A DNA stretch of 64,000 nucleotides from Oscarella lobularis (taxonomy: Eukaryota > Porifera > Homoscleromorpha > Homosclerophorida > Oscarellidae): NCBI RefSeq assembly GCF_947507565.1, contig NC_089180.1:992001-1056000 (forward strand), written 5' to 3'. The translations under genes and the position numbers were made by a program. Under the pieces are notes generated by a model, which was given only the letters and a program-made list of their open reading frames with translations, was not told the origin of the DNA and searched no databases. Position 1 is the stretch's first letter. Each line of letters begins with the position of its first letter. Shown here piece after piece: positions 1 to 10,552 of this stretch.

Positions 1-1614
1 TTTTTGTTGACGGAAGCCGCGTCTGATGCCGCTCTCTTTCAAAGCGGCGTCTGATGCCACGTTCTTTGTTAGAGACCAAAGGCGCATCTGATGCCGTTGT
101 ATTTCTTAGAGGAAAGCGGCATCTGATGTCGCCGTCTCTTTCAAAGACGAAAGCGGCATCTAATGCCGCCTTCTTTGATAGAAACGGAAGCGGCATGTGA
201 TGTCGCTTCGTATTTTGAGACCAAAGCGGAATCTGTTGCCGCCGTCTTTGTTAGAAAACGAAAGCGGTGTCTGACGCCGCCGTCTTTGTTAGAAACGAAA
301 GTGGTATCTGATGCTAACGTCTTTGTTAGAGATGAAATCGGCATTTGATGCCGCCGTCTTTGTTTGAAACGAAAGTGACATCTGATGCCGCCGTCTCTTT
401 TAGAGACGAAAGTGGCGTCTAATGCCGCCATCTTTATTATTGACGAAAGCCGCATCTGATGCCGCTGTCTTTCTTTGAGAGGAAAGCGGCATCTGATGTC
501 GCCATCTCTTTCAAAGACGAAAGCAAAATCTAATGCCGCCGTCTCTGTTAGAGATGAAAGCGGCATCTGATGCCGCCGTCTTCGTTAGAGATGAAAGCTG
601 CATTTGAAACCGCGGTCTATGTTAAAGACGAAAGGGCTTCTGATGCCGCCTTCCTTATTAGAAGCGAAAGCGTCATCTGATGATGCCTTCTTTGTTAGAG
701 ACGAACGGCTGTCACCGTTGTGATGCTGCCTTCTTTTGTTAGAGACGAAGCGGCCTCTGATGCTGCCTTCTCTTTTAGAGACGAAAGCGGCCTCTGATGC
801 TGCCTTCTCTTTTAGAGACGAAAGCGTCATTTGATGCTGCTTCTTTGTTAGAGACGAATGAGGCGGCTGATTCCTCCTTCCTTATTAGAAGCGAAAGCGG
901 CATCTGATGCCGCCCTTTTAGTTAGAGACGAGAGCGGCATCTGATGCCGATCTCTTTCTTAGAGACGAAAGCGGCATCTGATGTCACCTTCTGTGTTAGA
1001 GATGAAAGCGGCGTCTGAATCAGCCTTCTTTGTTAGAGACGAAAGCGGCATCTGATGCCGCTGTCTTTCTTAGAGAGGAAAGCGGCATCTGATGCCGCTG
1101 TCTCAAAGACGAAAGCTGCATCTAATGCCGCCGTCTTTGTTAGAAACGAAAGCGGTATTTGACGACGCCGTCTTTGTTAGAAACGAAAGTTGTATCTTAT
1201 GCAGCCGTCTTTGTTAGAGATGAAAGCGGCATCTAACTCCGCCGTCTATGTTAGAAACGAAAGTGGCATCTGATGCCGCCGTCTCTGTTAGAGACGAAAG
1301 CGGCATCTGATGCCGCTTTCTTTGTTAGAGACGAAAGCGGCATCTGATGCTGCTTCTTTGTTAGAGACGAATGAGGCAGCTGTTTGCCGCCTTCCTTATT
1401 AGAAGCGAAAGCGGCATCTGATGATGGCTTCTTTGTTAGAGACGACCTGCTGCCACCGTTGTGATGCTGCCTTCTTTTGTTAGAGACGAAGCGGCCTCTA
1501 ATGCTGCCTTCTCTTTGAGACGAAAGCGGCATCTGATGCTGCCTTCTTTGTTAGAGACGAAAGCGTCATCTGATGCTGCTTCTTTTTTAGAGACGAATGA
1601 GGCAGCTGATTCCT
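1..1614 (-). repeat. Family A 37-bp palindromic tandem array, inverted block
   Basis: About 43 tandem units of roughly 37 bp, read on the minus strand relative to the large A block further right. Each unit carries a version of the 17-bp palindrome GCGGCATCAGATGCCGC flanked by AGACG/CGTCT and a TCTAAC linker. The array enters the window already in progress, so its left end is not seen. A diagnostic variant unit (core CGAAGCGGCCTC) recurs at 746 and 1488, 742 bp or 20 units apart, so the block has higher-order periodicity. Positions 141-566 read on the minus strand match about 15650-16086 of the plus-strand A block with only scattered changes, and 585-830 matches 17504-17749. The block ends against B sequence at about 1614 with no spacer. 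No gene is recognisable; open frames here are repeat read-through. Confidence 0.93.
746..1487 (-). repeat. Higher-order repeat interval in family A (742 bp, 20 units)
   Basis: The variant core CGAAGCGGCCTC occurs at 746 and 1488. The 742-bp spacing equals 20 units of about 37 bp. The same variant, inverted, phases the higher-order repeats in the plus-strand A array. Only one interval is visible here, so the period of this block is less certain than in the other array. Confidence 0.6.
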
Positions 1615-1993
1615 AACCCCCTCAACGGTTTTACCGTTCAACTTTTTTTACCGTTCAACCGTTCAACTGTTTCACCGTTTAACTGATCCTCTGTTACACA
1701 GGTTAAACTCCTTTAACCGTTCACTCCCGTAACCGTTCCACTTTTCAACTGTTCCACCGTTCAACTGTTCCACCGCTCAACAGGTTCAACCTTTTCAAAA
1801 GTTTGCCCTCTTAACTGTTCCACCGTTCAACTTTTTCACCGTTCAACCTTTCAACTGTTCCACCGTTCAACTTTTCCACCACTCAACAGGTTCAACCTTT
1901 TCAACCGTTCGCCCTCTAGACTGTTCCACCGTTCAACCGTTCCACCGCTCAAAAGGTTCAACCTTTTCAACCGTTCAAACCTCTCAACAGTTC

Positions 1994-2026
1994 CACCGTT
2001 TAAATAGTTTAACCTTTTGAGCGGTG
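1994..2026. repeat. B strand-switch junction, 33-bp recurring type
   Basis: This is a plus-to-minus switch of the B repeat. The sequence opens with CACCGTTTAAATAG and closes with TTTTGAGCGGTG, giving an imperfect hairpin with CACCG/CGGTG ends. Its exact reverse complement is present at 8757-8789 and 42637-42669, and a one-base variant in direct orientation at 52254-52286. Recurrence in both orientations shows that the junction was copied as part of larger segments. Confidence 0.85.
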
Positions 2027-2054
2027 AAACAGTTGAACAGTGGAACTATTAAAT

Positions 2055-2064
2055 AAAAAAAAAA
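2055..2064 (+). repeat. A10 homopolymer tract inside B
   Basis: Ten consecutive A residues interrupt the B repeat just after the strand switch at 1994-2026. The related sequence near 52310 has no such tract, so it is a local expansion or a sequencing or assembly error. Homopolymers this long are rare elsewhere in the window. Confidence 0.75.
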
Positions 2065-2361
2065 TTGAGGGGGTTGAACTTGTTGATCGGTGGAACAGTA
2101 GCACGGTGGAACAGTTAAACGGTGGAACGGTTAAGGATGTGAAAAGTTGAGTTGGTAGAACCCGATAATCGGTTAAACAGTTGAACGATGGAACAGTTGA
2201 ACAGTGGAACGTATGGGGGGTATAACGGTTTAGAGGGTGTAACCTGTTGAAAGGTGGAACAGTTGAACGGTGGAAAAGTTGAACGGTGGAACGGTTAAAG
2301 ATGTGAACGGTTGAGGATGTTGAACCTGAATATCGGTGAAACAGATGAACGATGAACAGTA

Positions 2362-3738
2362 ATGGGTAAACATTTGAGGAGGTTGAACCTGTTGATCAGT
2401 GGAACAGTCGAACGGTGAAACAGATAAACGATCAACAGTTTAACAGTAGAACGGTTGAGGGGATAAACGGTTGAGGGGGTTCAACATATTGAGCGGTGGA
2501 ACAGTATAACTGTTAAACAGTTGAGGAGCTGAACGGTTGAAGATATTAACCTGTTTATTGGTGGAACAGTTGAACAGTGGAAACGTTGAACTGTAAATCG
2601 GTTGAGAGAGTGAACGGTTTAAAATCCTAAACCTATTGAACTGTTAAGGGGTTGAAACTGTAAACTGTGAATAGTTAAACGTGTTGAACGGTAGAACAGT
2701 AAAACGGTGGAACAATTCAGAGGTGGAACGGTTGCGGGGAGTAAACCTTGTAATCGTTTGAAAGGCTAAAACTGTTAAACGGTGGATCAGTTAAACCCTT
2801 TTGAGCGGTGGGACAGTTGAACTGTGGAACATTTCAACAGGTTTAACCTTTTCAACAGTCCACTCTTGACCGATCTACCGTTCAAATGTTCCACTGTTCA
2901 AGTGTTCCACCGATGAACAGGTTAACATCTTCAACCGTTCACCTCTTCAACTGTTCCACCGTTAAGCTGTTCTACCGTTCTACAGTTCAACTGTTTAAAA
3001 GTTCAATTATTCCAACGTTTACAAGCTTCAACTGTTTTACCTTTAAACAGTTTCAACTCTTTCAACCGTTGACCGCTTCAACCGTTTCTTCGTTTATCTG
3101 TTCCACCGTTAAACGGTTCCACAGCTCAACATGTTCCCTCAACCGTTTTTCTCCTCAACCGTTCCACTGTTTAACTGTTCATCGTTCAACTATTTTACCG
3201 ACATTCAGGTTCAACATCCTCAACCGTTCACATCCTCAACCGTTCCACCGTTCAACTTTTCCACCGTTCAACAGTTCCACCTTTCAACCGGTTCAACCCT
3301 CTCAACTCCTCATCCCCTGAACCGTTCCACTGTTTAACTGTTCCAACGTTAAACTGTTTCACAGATCATCATGTTCAACCACCTCAACTTTCACATTCTT
3401 AACCGTTCAACTGTTCCACCGTTTAACTGTTCCAAAGCTCAAAAGGTTCAACTGATCCACCGTTCCACTGTTGAACTGTTCAACCGGTTGATGAACAGTT
3501 TCACATGTTCAACCGTTCACCCCCTTAACTGTTCCACCGTTGAACTGTTCTACCTTTCAACCGTTCAACTGTTTTACACTTCAACTGTTCACTCGCTTAA
3601 CAGTTTCAACTCCTTAACAGTTCTAAAGCTTTACCCCATCAACCGTTCACAGTCTCAACAGTTCCACTGTTCAACTGTTCCATCGTACAACTGTTCAACT
3701 GTTCCATCGTACAACTGTTCAACTAATCATCAGGTTTA
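2362..3738 (+). repeat. 1.4-kb B segment, inverted paralogue of 35881-37240
   Basis: Reading this interval against the reverse complement of 35881-37240 gives the same order of B variants throughout, including the rare words around 2630 (CCTAAACC next to TGTAAACTGTGAATAG), 2740 (GCGGGGAGTAAACC) and 2870 (CCACTCTTGACCG). The flanking segment 3892-10552 matches 37625-43780 in direct orientation, so only this piece is inverted between the two paralogues. Confidence 0.85.
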
Positions 3739-4504
3739 AACGTTTGAACAGTGAAGCAGTTTAACGGTGAAACAGTTGAGGGAGTAAACGGTTAAAAGAG
3801 TAAACCTTTTGATCGATGGAACAGTTGATCAGTGGAACATTTGAAATGGTGGAACAGTTGAACTGTGAAACAGTTGAACGGTGGAACACTTAAACAAAGA
3901 AACAGTTGAGGCGGTGAACGTTGAAAAGGGTTGAAACTGTTGAAAGGTAGAAATGTTGAAGCTGTTAAACGTTGAAGCAGTTAAAGGTTGGAACGGTTAA
4001 GGGGGTAAACGGTTGATGAGGTTGAACCATTTGAGCGGTGGAACAGTTGAACGGTGGAACGGTTGATGGGATGAACTGTTGAGAGGGTTGAACCTGTTGA
4101 AAGGTGGAACAGTTTAACGGTAGAACAATTGAACGGTCGAAAAATTGAAGGGGTAAATAGTTGAGGAGGTTAAACTTGATGATCGGTGGAACAGTTGAAC
4201 AATGGAACAGTAAAACTGTGGAACGGTTGAGGATGAAAACGCTATAAAACGTTGAAACAGTCAAAGATGGAAAAGTTGAATCTGTTGAACGGTGGAACAA
4301 TTGAACGGTGGTACGGTTGAAGGGGTGAACGTTTTAACCTTTTGAGCGTTTAAACAGTTAAACGGTGAAAGAGTTGAACGGTGGAACACTTAAACGGAGG
4401 AACGGTTCAGAGGGTAAACGGTTGAGGGAGTTGACAGTGTTAAACGTTTGAGGAGTTGAAACTGTTTAACAGTAGAAAAGGTAATCTTGTTAAACGGTGA
4501 AACA

Positions 4505-4518
4505 GTTAAACGTTTAAC
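4505..4518. repeat. Perfect 14-bp palindrome at a B strand switch
   Basis: GTTAAACGTTTAAC is self-complementary and sits exactly where the B repeat changes from the G/A-rich to the C/T-rich strand. The same palindrome is at the equivalent switch at 38374-38387 and at another switch at 57050-57063. Confidence 0.9.
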
Positions 4519-4897
4519 AGGTTCAACTCCATCAACTGTTCAGCCCTCAACCGTTCCACCATTCAACTATTCCACCGTTCGACTGTTTTACCGATCAACA
4601 GGTTCAACGCATTGGGGCTTTCACCCGCTTAACCGTTATACAACTCAACTATTCCACAGTTCACCGGTAAACTGTGCTACCGCTCAACAGGTTGAACTCC
4701 CTCCACCGTTTCTCCCCTCCAACGTTCCACTGTTCAAATGTTAAATTGTTCAACTGTTTCACCGACCGTCATGTTCAACCTCCTCAACCGTTCACCCCCT
4801 CAACGGTTTCACCGTTCAACTGTTTCACCGTTCAACTGTTCCACCGCTCAACAGGTTCAACCCCCTCAAATGTTTACCCATGCAACCGGTTCACTGT

Positions 4898-4908
4898 TCA
4901 ACTGTTGA
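4898..4908. repeat. TCAACTGTTGA palindrome at a B strand switch
   Basis: An odd-centred perfect inverted repeat lies at a switch from the C/T-rich to the G/A-rich strand and is followed by GGGGTTGAACCTG. The same junction type recurs at 38767, 49211, 55992 and, with a G centre, 57616. Confidence 0.85.
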
Positions 4909-7380
4909 GGGGTTGAACCTGATTAACTTTTAAGGGGTTGAAACTGTTGAACTTTGAAACAGTTGAACCTGTTGAACGGTAAAACATTTTAATATTTAAA
5001 CAATTGAACGGTAGAACCGTTTAGAGGGTGAACGGTTGAAAGGGAGAACGGTTAGGAGATCTGAACTTTTTGAGGGGCGTAACAGTTGAACGGTGGAACA
5101 GTTGAACGGTACAAAAGTTGAACTATGGAACGGTTAATGATGTGAACGGTTCAGGATGTTGAACCTGAATATCTGTGAAACAGTTGAACGATGAACAGTG
5201 CACTGAACGGTTGAGAGGAGAAACGGTTGAGGGAGTTCAACATGTTAAGCAGTGGAACCGTTTAACGGTGGAACAGTTAATGAAGAAACGGTAGAGGCTG
5301 GGAACTGTTGAAAAGGTTGAAACTGTTGAAAGGTAAAACAGTTTAAGCTCTTAAACGTTGAAATAGTTGAACGGTTAAACCGTTGAACGGTAGAACAGTT
5401 TACAGGTGGAACAGTTAAAGGGATGAGCGGTTGAAAAAGTTAAATCTGTTGAACGGTTAAAGGGTTGAAACTGTAAGCTGTGAACAGTTAAACCTCTTGA
5501 ACGGTGGAACGGCAAAAAGATGAAACAGTTAAGAGGTGGAACGGTTCAGGAGAGTAAACCTTGTAAACCGTTGAAAGGCTAAATCTGTTAAACGGTGGAT
5601 CAGTTGAACCTTTTGAGCGGTGGAACATTTCAACTGTGGAACAGTTGAACAATAGAAAGTTTAATGAGTAAACGGTTGAGAGGGTTGAACCTGATGATCG
5701 GTAAAACAGCTTAACGATGGAACAGTCGAACAGTGGAACGGTTGAGGAGAAAAACGGTTGAGGGAGTTCAAGATGTTGAGGGGTGGAACCGTTTAACGGG
5801 AGAACAGTTAAACGAAGAAACTGTTGAGATGGTGAACGGTTGAAAGGGTTGAAACTGTTGAAAGGTAAAAGAGTTGACGCTGTTAAATGTTGCAATATAT
5901 GAGCGGTTATACGGTTAAACGGTAAAACAGTTTAACGGTGGAACAGTTTAAGGGTTGAACGGTTGAAGAGGTTAACCTGTTCATCGGTGGAACAGTTGAA
6001 CAAGTGTAACAGTTGAACGGTAGATCGGTTGAGAGTGTGAACGGTTGAAAAGGTTAAACTTGTTGAAAGGTTGAGGGAGTTAAACCTGTTAAACGTTTGA
6101 GGAGTTGAAACTGTTTAACGGTAGAAGAGGTAATCATGTTAAGCGGTGAAACAGGTAACAGTTTCAACTCCTTAACCGTTCTACAGTATCGTCCCCTCAA
6201 CCGTTCACACCCTCAACAGTCTAACTGTTCCAACGTTCAACTTTCCACCAATCATCAAACGTTTCAACGTTTAACTTTTTTACCGTTTAACCGTTTCACC
6301 GTTTAACTGCTCCGCCGTTCAACTGTTTCACTGATCAAAAGGTTCAACCCTTTCAAGCGTTCACCCCCTTAACCATTAAACCGCTCAACTGTTACACTGT
6401 TCAACTGTTCCACCGTTCAAATGTTCAACTGATCAACTCTTCCACCGATCAATAGGTTTGCCCTTTTAACCGTTCACATCCTCAACTGTTTTGCCGTTAA
6501 ACTGCTTCACTGTTCAAACGTTTAACCGCTCAACTCGTGCACCCGTTTACCCTCTCAACCGTTCCACCGTTGAACTGTTCCACCGTTCAACTGTTCCACT
6601 GCTCAAAAGGTTCAAATGTTCCACCGTTCAACTGTTTGTACGTTCAACAAGTTCAACTGTTTTTCTTTTCAAAAGTTTCAACCTCTTATACCGTTCACCC
6701 CCTCAATCGCTCCACCGTTTAACTGTTCCATCTTTCAACTGTTCCACCTCTCAAAAAGTTCAACTCTCTTAACTGTTCACCCTATCAAACGTTCCAGTGT
6801 TAAACTGTTTCACCGTTTAACTGTTTAACTGCTCAACAGAATCAATCCTTCATCCATTCACCCTTCAAACCGTTCTACCGTTCAACTGTTTAAACATTGA
6901 AATGTTCTACCGTTTAAGAGGTTCAACTGTTCCAAAGTACAACAGTTTTGACCCCTTAACCGTTCAACAGGTTGAAGCCTTCAGCAGATGAACAGTGGAA
7001 CGGTTGAACGGGTAAACATTTGAGGGGTTGAACCTGTTGATCAATGGAACAGTCGAGCGGGGAAACAGTTGAACGTTGAAACGGTTGAGGGGGTGATCGG
7101 TTGAGAAGGTTGAACCTGATGATCGGTGAAACAGTTGAACGATGGAACATTTGAACAGTGGAACGTTGAGGGGAAAAACGGTAGAGGGAGTTTAACTTGT
7201 TGAGCGAAGAAACAGTTTCACTTTGGAACACTTGAGCGGTGGAACAGTGTAGTGTATAACGGTTAAGTGGGTGAACACTTGAAATCGTTGAACCTGTTGA
7301 TCGGTAAAACAGTCGAACGGTGAAACATTTGAACGGTGGACCGGTTGAGAGGCTGAACAGTTGAGGGACTTAAACCTGTT

Positions 7381-7396
7381 AAACAGTTAACTGTTT
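7381..7396. repeat. Perfect 16-bp palindrome at a B strand switch
   Basis: AAACAGTTAACTGTTT is fully self-complementary and centred on GTTAAC at a minus-to-plus switch. The duplicate copy at 41258-41273 has one changed base and is no longer perfect. A sister junction (AAACGGTTAACCGTTT) is at 20483-20498 and 25669-25684. Confidence 0.92.
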
Positions 7397-8756
7397 CACC
7401 GTTTAACATTATTACCTGTTCTACCGTTAAACAGTTTCAACGATAGAACAGGTAATCATGTTAAACTGTGAAAGAGTTACCCGTTTAAGATGTATAACTC
7501 CCTCAACTCTTCACTCTCTCAACCGTTTCACCGATCAACTGTTCCACCGTTCAACTATTTAACCGTTCAACTGTTACACAGCTCAACAGGTTAAAATGTT
7601 CACCCCTTCTACCACCGTTCAATTGTTTCACCGTTCAACATGTTCAACTGTTCAATCCTTTAACAGTTTCAACATTCCTTACAGTTTTCTTGCTCAACCT
7701 TTCCACCGTTTTACTGTTTCATCGTTCAACTGTTCCACCGATCATCAAGTTTAACCTCTTCAACCATTTATCCCTCAATTGTTCCATCGTTCAATTGTTC
7801 TACCGTTAAAATGTTCCACTTGTCAACAGGTTCAACCCTCTTAACTGTTTATCCCCTCAACAGTTCCACCGTTCAACTATATCACAGTTTAACTGTTCCA
7901 CCGCTCAACTCTTTAGGGCCTGTTTAACAGGTTAAACTGTACCGCCGTTCAACTGTTCCACCGCTCAAAAGCTTTAGTCCCATCAGCCGTTTACTCCTTA
8001 ACCGTTCCATTGTTTAACTGCTCCAACGTTTAACAGCTTTAACATTTCTACCTTTCAACAGTTTCAACACTTTCAAACGTTCAACGCCTCAACTGTTTCT
8101 TGGTTTAACTGTTCCACCGTTCAACTGTTCACATCCTTAACCGTTCAACTGTTCCACCGTTCAACTGTTCCACCGCTCAAAAGGTTCAACTGACCCACCG
8201 TTCCACTGTTCAACTGTCCCACCAAAGAACAGATTAACCTCTTCAACCGTTTACTCCTCAACTGTTCCACCATTGATCTGTTCTGCTGTTCAACCGCTCA
8301 ACTGTTTTACCGCTCAACTGTTCCATCGCTTAATAGTTTCAACCCCTTAACCGTTCTACAGCTTCACCACCTCAACCGTTCACACTCTCAACCGTTCACA
8401 CTCTCAACAGTTCCACTGTTCAACTGTTCATCGTTCATCTGTTTCACCGATATTCAGGTTCAACATCCTCAACCGTTCACATCTTCAACCGTTCCACCGT
8501 TCAACTTTTCCACCGTTCAACTGTTCCACCTTTCAACAGGTTCAACTCTCTAAACCGTTATTCTCCCCATACGTTTCACTGTTCAACTGTTCCATCGTTC
8601 AACTGTTTAACCGATTATCGGGTTCAACCACCTCAACTTTTCACATCCTTAACCGTTCCACCGTTCAACTGTTCCACCGTGCTACTTTTCCACCGATCAA
8701 AAGGTTCAATCCCTTCAATTGTTTTTCCATTTAACCGTTCTACTGTTCAACTGTTT

Positions 8757-9385
8757 CACCGCTCAAAAGGTTAAACTATTTAAACGGTGGAACTGTTAAG
8801 AGGGTGAACGGTTGAAAAGGTTGAACCTTTTGAGCGGTGGAACGGTTGAACGGTCGAAAAGTTGAACAGAGGAATGGTTAAGGGTTTGAACTGTTAAAGG
8901 AGATAAACATGTTGAATGTTAAATCAGTTGAAATGTGGAACAGTTGAATATTGGAAGGGTTGAGGGGGTAAACGGTTGAGGGGGTTGAAACTGATTAAAG
9001 GTGGAACAATTAATCCTGTTAAACGGTTAAACAGTTTAACTGTGAAACGTTTAAACAAAGAAACTGTTGAACGGTGTAACAGATGAGGAATTAATAGTTT
9101 GAGAAGGCGATCTTGTTGATCAGGTAAACAGTTGAACACAGGAACAGTTGAACTGTAGAACGGTTGAGAGAGTAAACTGTTTAAGGGGTTTAACTTGTTG
9201 AACAGTTGAGGTGTTTCAACAGTTAAACGGTTAAGCAGTTCAACCTGTTGGACGGTGGAACAGTTGAAAGGTGAAACAGTTGAGCTGTGAAACGTTTGAG
9301 GGGGTGAACGGTTTAGGATGTTAAACCTGTTGAACGGTTGAGAGGCCTAAAACTATTAAACGATGGAAGAGTTAAACCTGTTAAA
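8757..9385 (-). repeat. B-x module adjoining a C array, copy 1
   Basis: This long B variant contains recurring rare words such as GGAGATAAACATGTTGAATG and ACTGATTAAAGGTGG. Related copies are at 42637-43265 (direct), 45880-46350 (direct, more diverged), about 51790-52290 (inverted) and about 54118-54600 (inverted). In three copies the module lies within about 1 kb of the left end of a C array; copy 1 leads directly into C at 9386. Confidence 0.75.
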
Positions 9386-9552
9386 TTTAAAGGTAGCGGC
9401 ACTGATGACGGCGTAAAATATACCAAGTGACCTGCGCTATAGACGGAGTTTGATTACTAAAATAGCGGCGCTGTTGACGGCGTATAATGTACTAAGATAG
9501 CGTCGCTGTTGACGACGTTTGATTACGTAGGTAGCAGCACTTTTGACGGCGG
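9386..9552 (+). repeat. Family C array fragment (partial internal copy)
   Basis: About five 34/35-bp C monomers. Their variant order (start TTTAAAGGTAGCGGCACTG, then a unit with CCAAGTGACCTGCGC) repeats the order found at about 9910-10065 within the main C array, so this is a fragment copied from inside the cassette. It is followed by a 77-bp B patch. Confidence 0.85.
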
Positions 9553-9629
9553 AAAGAAAGTTGAACGGTAAAACGGTTGAGGGGGTTAAACCTTTTGATT
9601 TGTGGAACAGTTGAACAATGGATCAGTTG
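9553..9629 (-). repeat. Family B patch between two C blocks
   Basis: The 77 bp of G/A-rich B repeat contain GATTTGTGGAACAG and end GATCAGTTG immediately before TACTAAGGTAGCGG. The same B-to-C junction occurs at 43433-43510 and, in slightly different form, at 46780-46862 and (inverted) at 28362-28420 and 51505-51560. It therefore looks like the native left edge of the C cassette. Confidence 0.85.
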
Positions 9630-10552
9630 TACTAAGGTAGCGGCATTTTTGACAGCGTACATTAGACTAAGTTAGCGGCACTATTGACGGCGTATCATAC
9701 ACTAAGGTAGCGGCCCTGTTGACGGCGTTCGATTAAAAAGGTAGCGTCACGGTTTTTATGGTGTATATAATGCTAAGGTGGAGGGGCTGTTGGCGGCATT
9801 TTATTACTCAGATAACCGTGCTTTTGACGTCGTTTGATTAAGAAGGTAGCTGCTCTGTTTACGGCGTATAATATTATAGTGTAGCGGTTCTTTTGACGGC
9901 GTTTGAATTCAAAGGTAGCGGCACTGTTGAGGGCGTAAAATATAGCAAGTGACAGGCGCTATTGACGGCGTTTGATTACTAAAGTAGCGGCGCTGCTGAC
10001 GGCGTATTATATACTAAGATAGCGGCGTTGTTGACGTTGTTTGATTACTTTGGTAGCGGCACTTTTTACGGCGTACAATATACTAGGGTACCTGCGCTAT
10101 TGACGGCGTTTGATTACTAAAGTAGCGGCACTGTTAACGGCGTATAATATACTAAGGTACCAGCACTGTTGACGGCGTTTATTACTTAGATAACGGCGTT
10201 GTTGACGGCGTTTAATTGCTAATAGCAGCGCTGTTGAGGGCCTATAATATAATAAGTTAGCTGCATTTTGGGCGGCGTTTGATTGCTAAGGTGTCGGCTC
10301 CTTTGACGGCGTTTGATTACTAAAGTAGCGGCACTGTTAACGGCGTACAATAAACCAAGGTTGCGGCGCTGTTGACGGCGTTTGATTACTAAGGTAGCAG
10401 CACTGTTGACGGCGTATAATTTACTAAGGTAGCATAACTTTTGACAAAGTTTGATTACTTAAGTAGCGGCGCTGTTGACAGGGTTTAATATACTAAGATA
10501 GCGGCGCTGTTGACGGCGTTTGATTACTATGATAGCGGCGCTATTGACGGCG
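9630..10552 (+). repeat. Family C cassette, right end replaced by family A
   Basis: About 27 monomers of 34-35 bp with the core GGTAGCGGCACTGTTGACGG. The linker alternates between GTATAATATA and GTTTGATTA forms, so the basic repeat is a 69-bp dimer. Monomer order matches 52660-53440 and the reverse complement of 50600-51504. The last roughly 330 bp of the full cassette are missing; at 10552 the sequence passes through GACGGCG into A repeats. It contains a 653-bp segment (about 9731-10383) that copy 2 at 43610 lacks. TATAAT-like words are present but without promoter spacing. Confidence 0.9.

Larger units (their letters stand above)
1615..9385. repeat. Family B 8/16-bp repeat region with strand switches (B1)
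   Basis: The whole stretch is built from 8-bp words of the type GTTCAACT and GTTCCACC, usually as a 16-bp dimer, interrupted by longer words such as AGGTTCAACCTCCTCAACCG that recur about every 80-95 bp. The strand carrying the C/T-rich version alternates. It is on plus at about 1615-2010, 2826-3735, 4505-4903, 6150-6965, 7389-7440 and 7475-8768, and on minus in the intervals between. No start-stop frame shows protein-like composition: translations are Ser/Thr/Phe/Asn/Pro-rich read-through of the repeat. No RNA gene or regulatory site is visible. From 3892 onward the region is a paralogue of 37625-43265; 2362-3738 is an inverted paralogue of 35881-37240. The right end runs straight into a C array. 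Confidence 0.93.
3892..10552 (+). repeat. 6.7-kb segmental duplication, copy 1
   Basis: It matches 37625-43780 base for base over long stretches, with an offset of 33,733 near the left end, 33,869-33,881 through the middle and 33,227 at the right end. The offset steps reveal a 148-bp indel near 4064 and a 653-bp indel near 9731-10383. Matching features include the palindrome at 4505, the strand switches at 4904, 7381 and 8757-8789, and the C array with its B patch. The match ends at 10552, where this copy changes into family A while copy 2 continues as C. Confidence 0.92.

Noticed and set aside
9630..10552. Row of bacterial-type promoters (TTGACG and TATAAT in each C unit)
   Set aside because: Within a unit the two words are only 3 bp apart, and between units the spacing is far above the 16-18 bp required. 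No gene follows.
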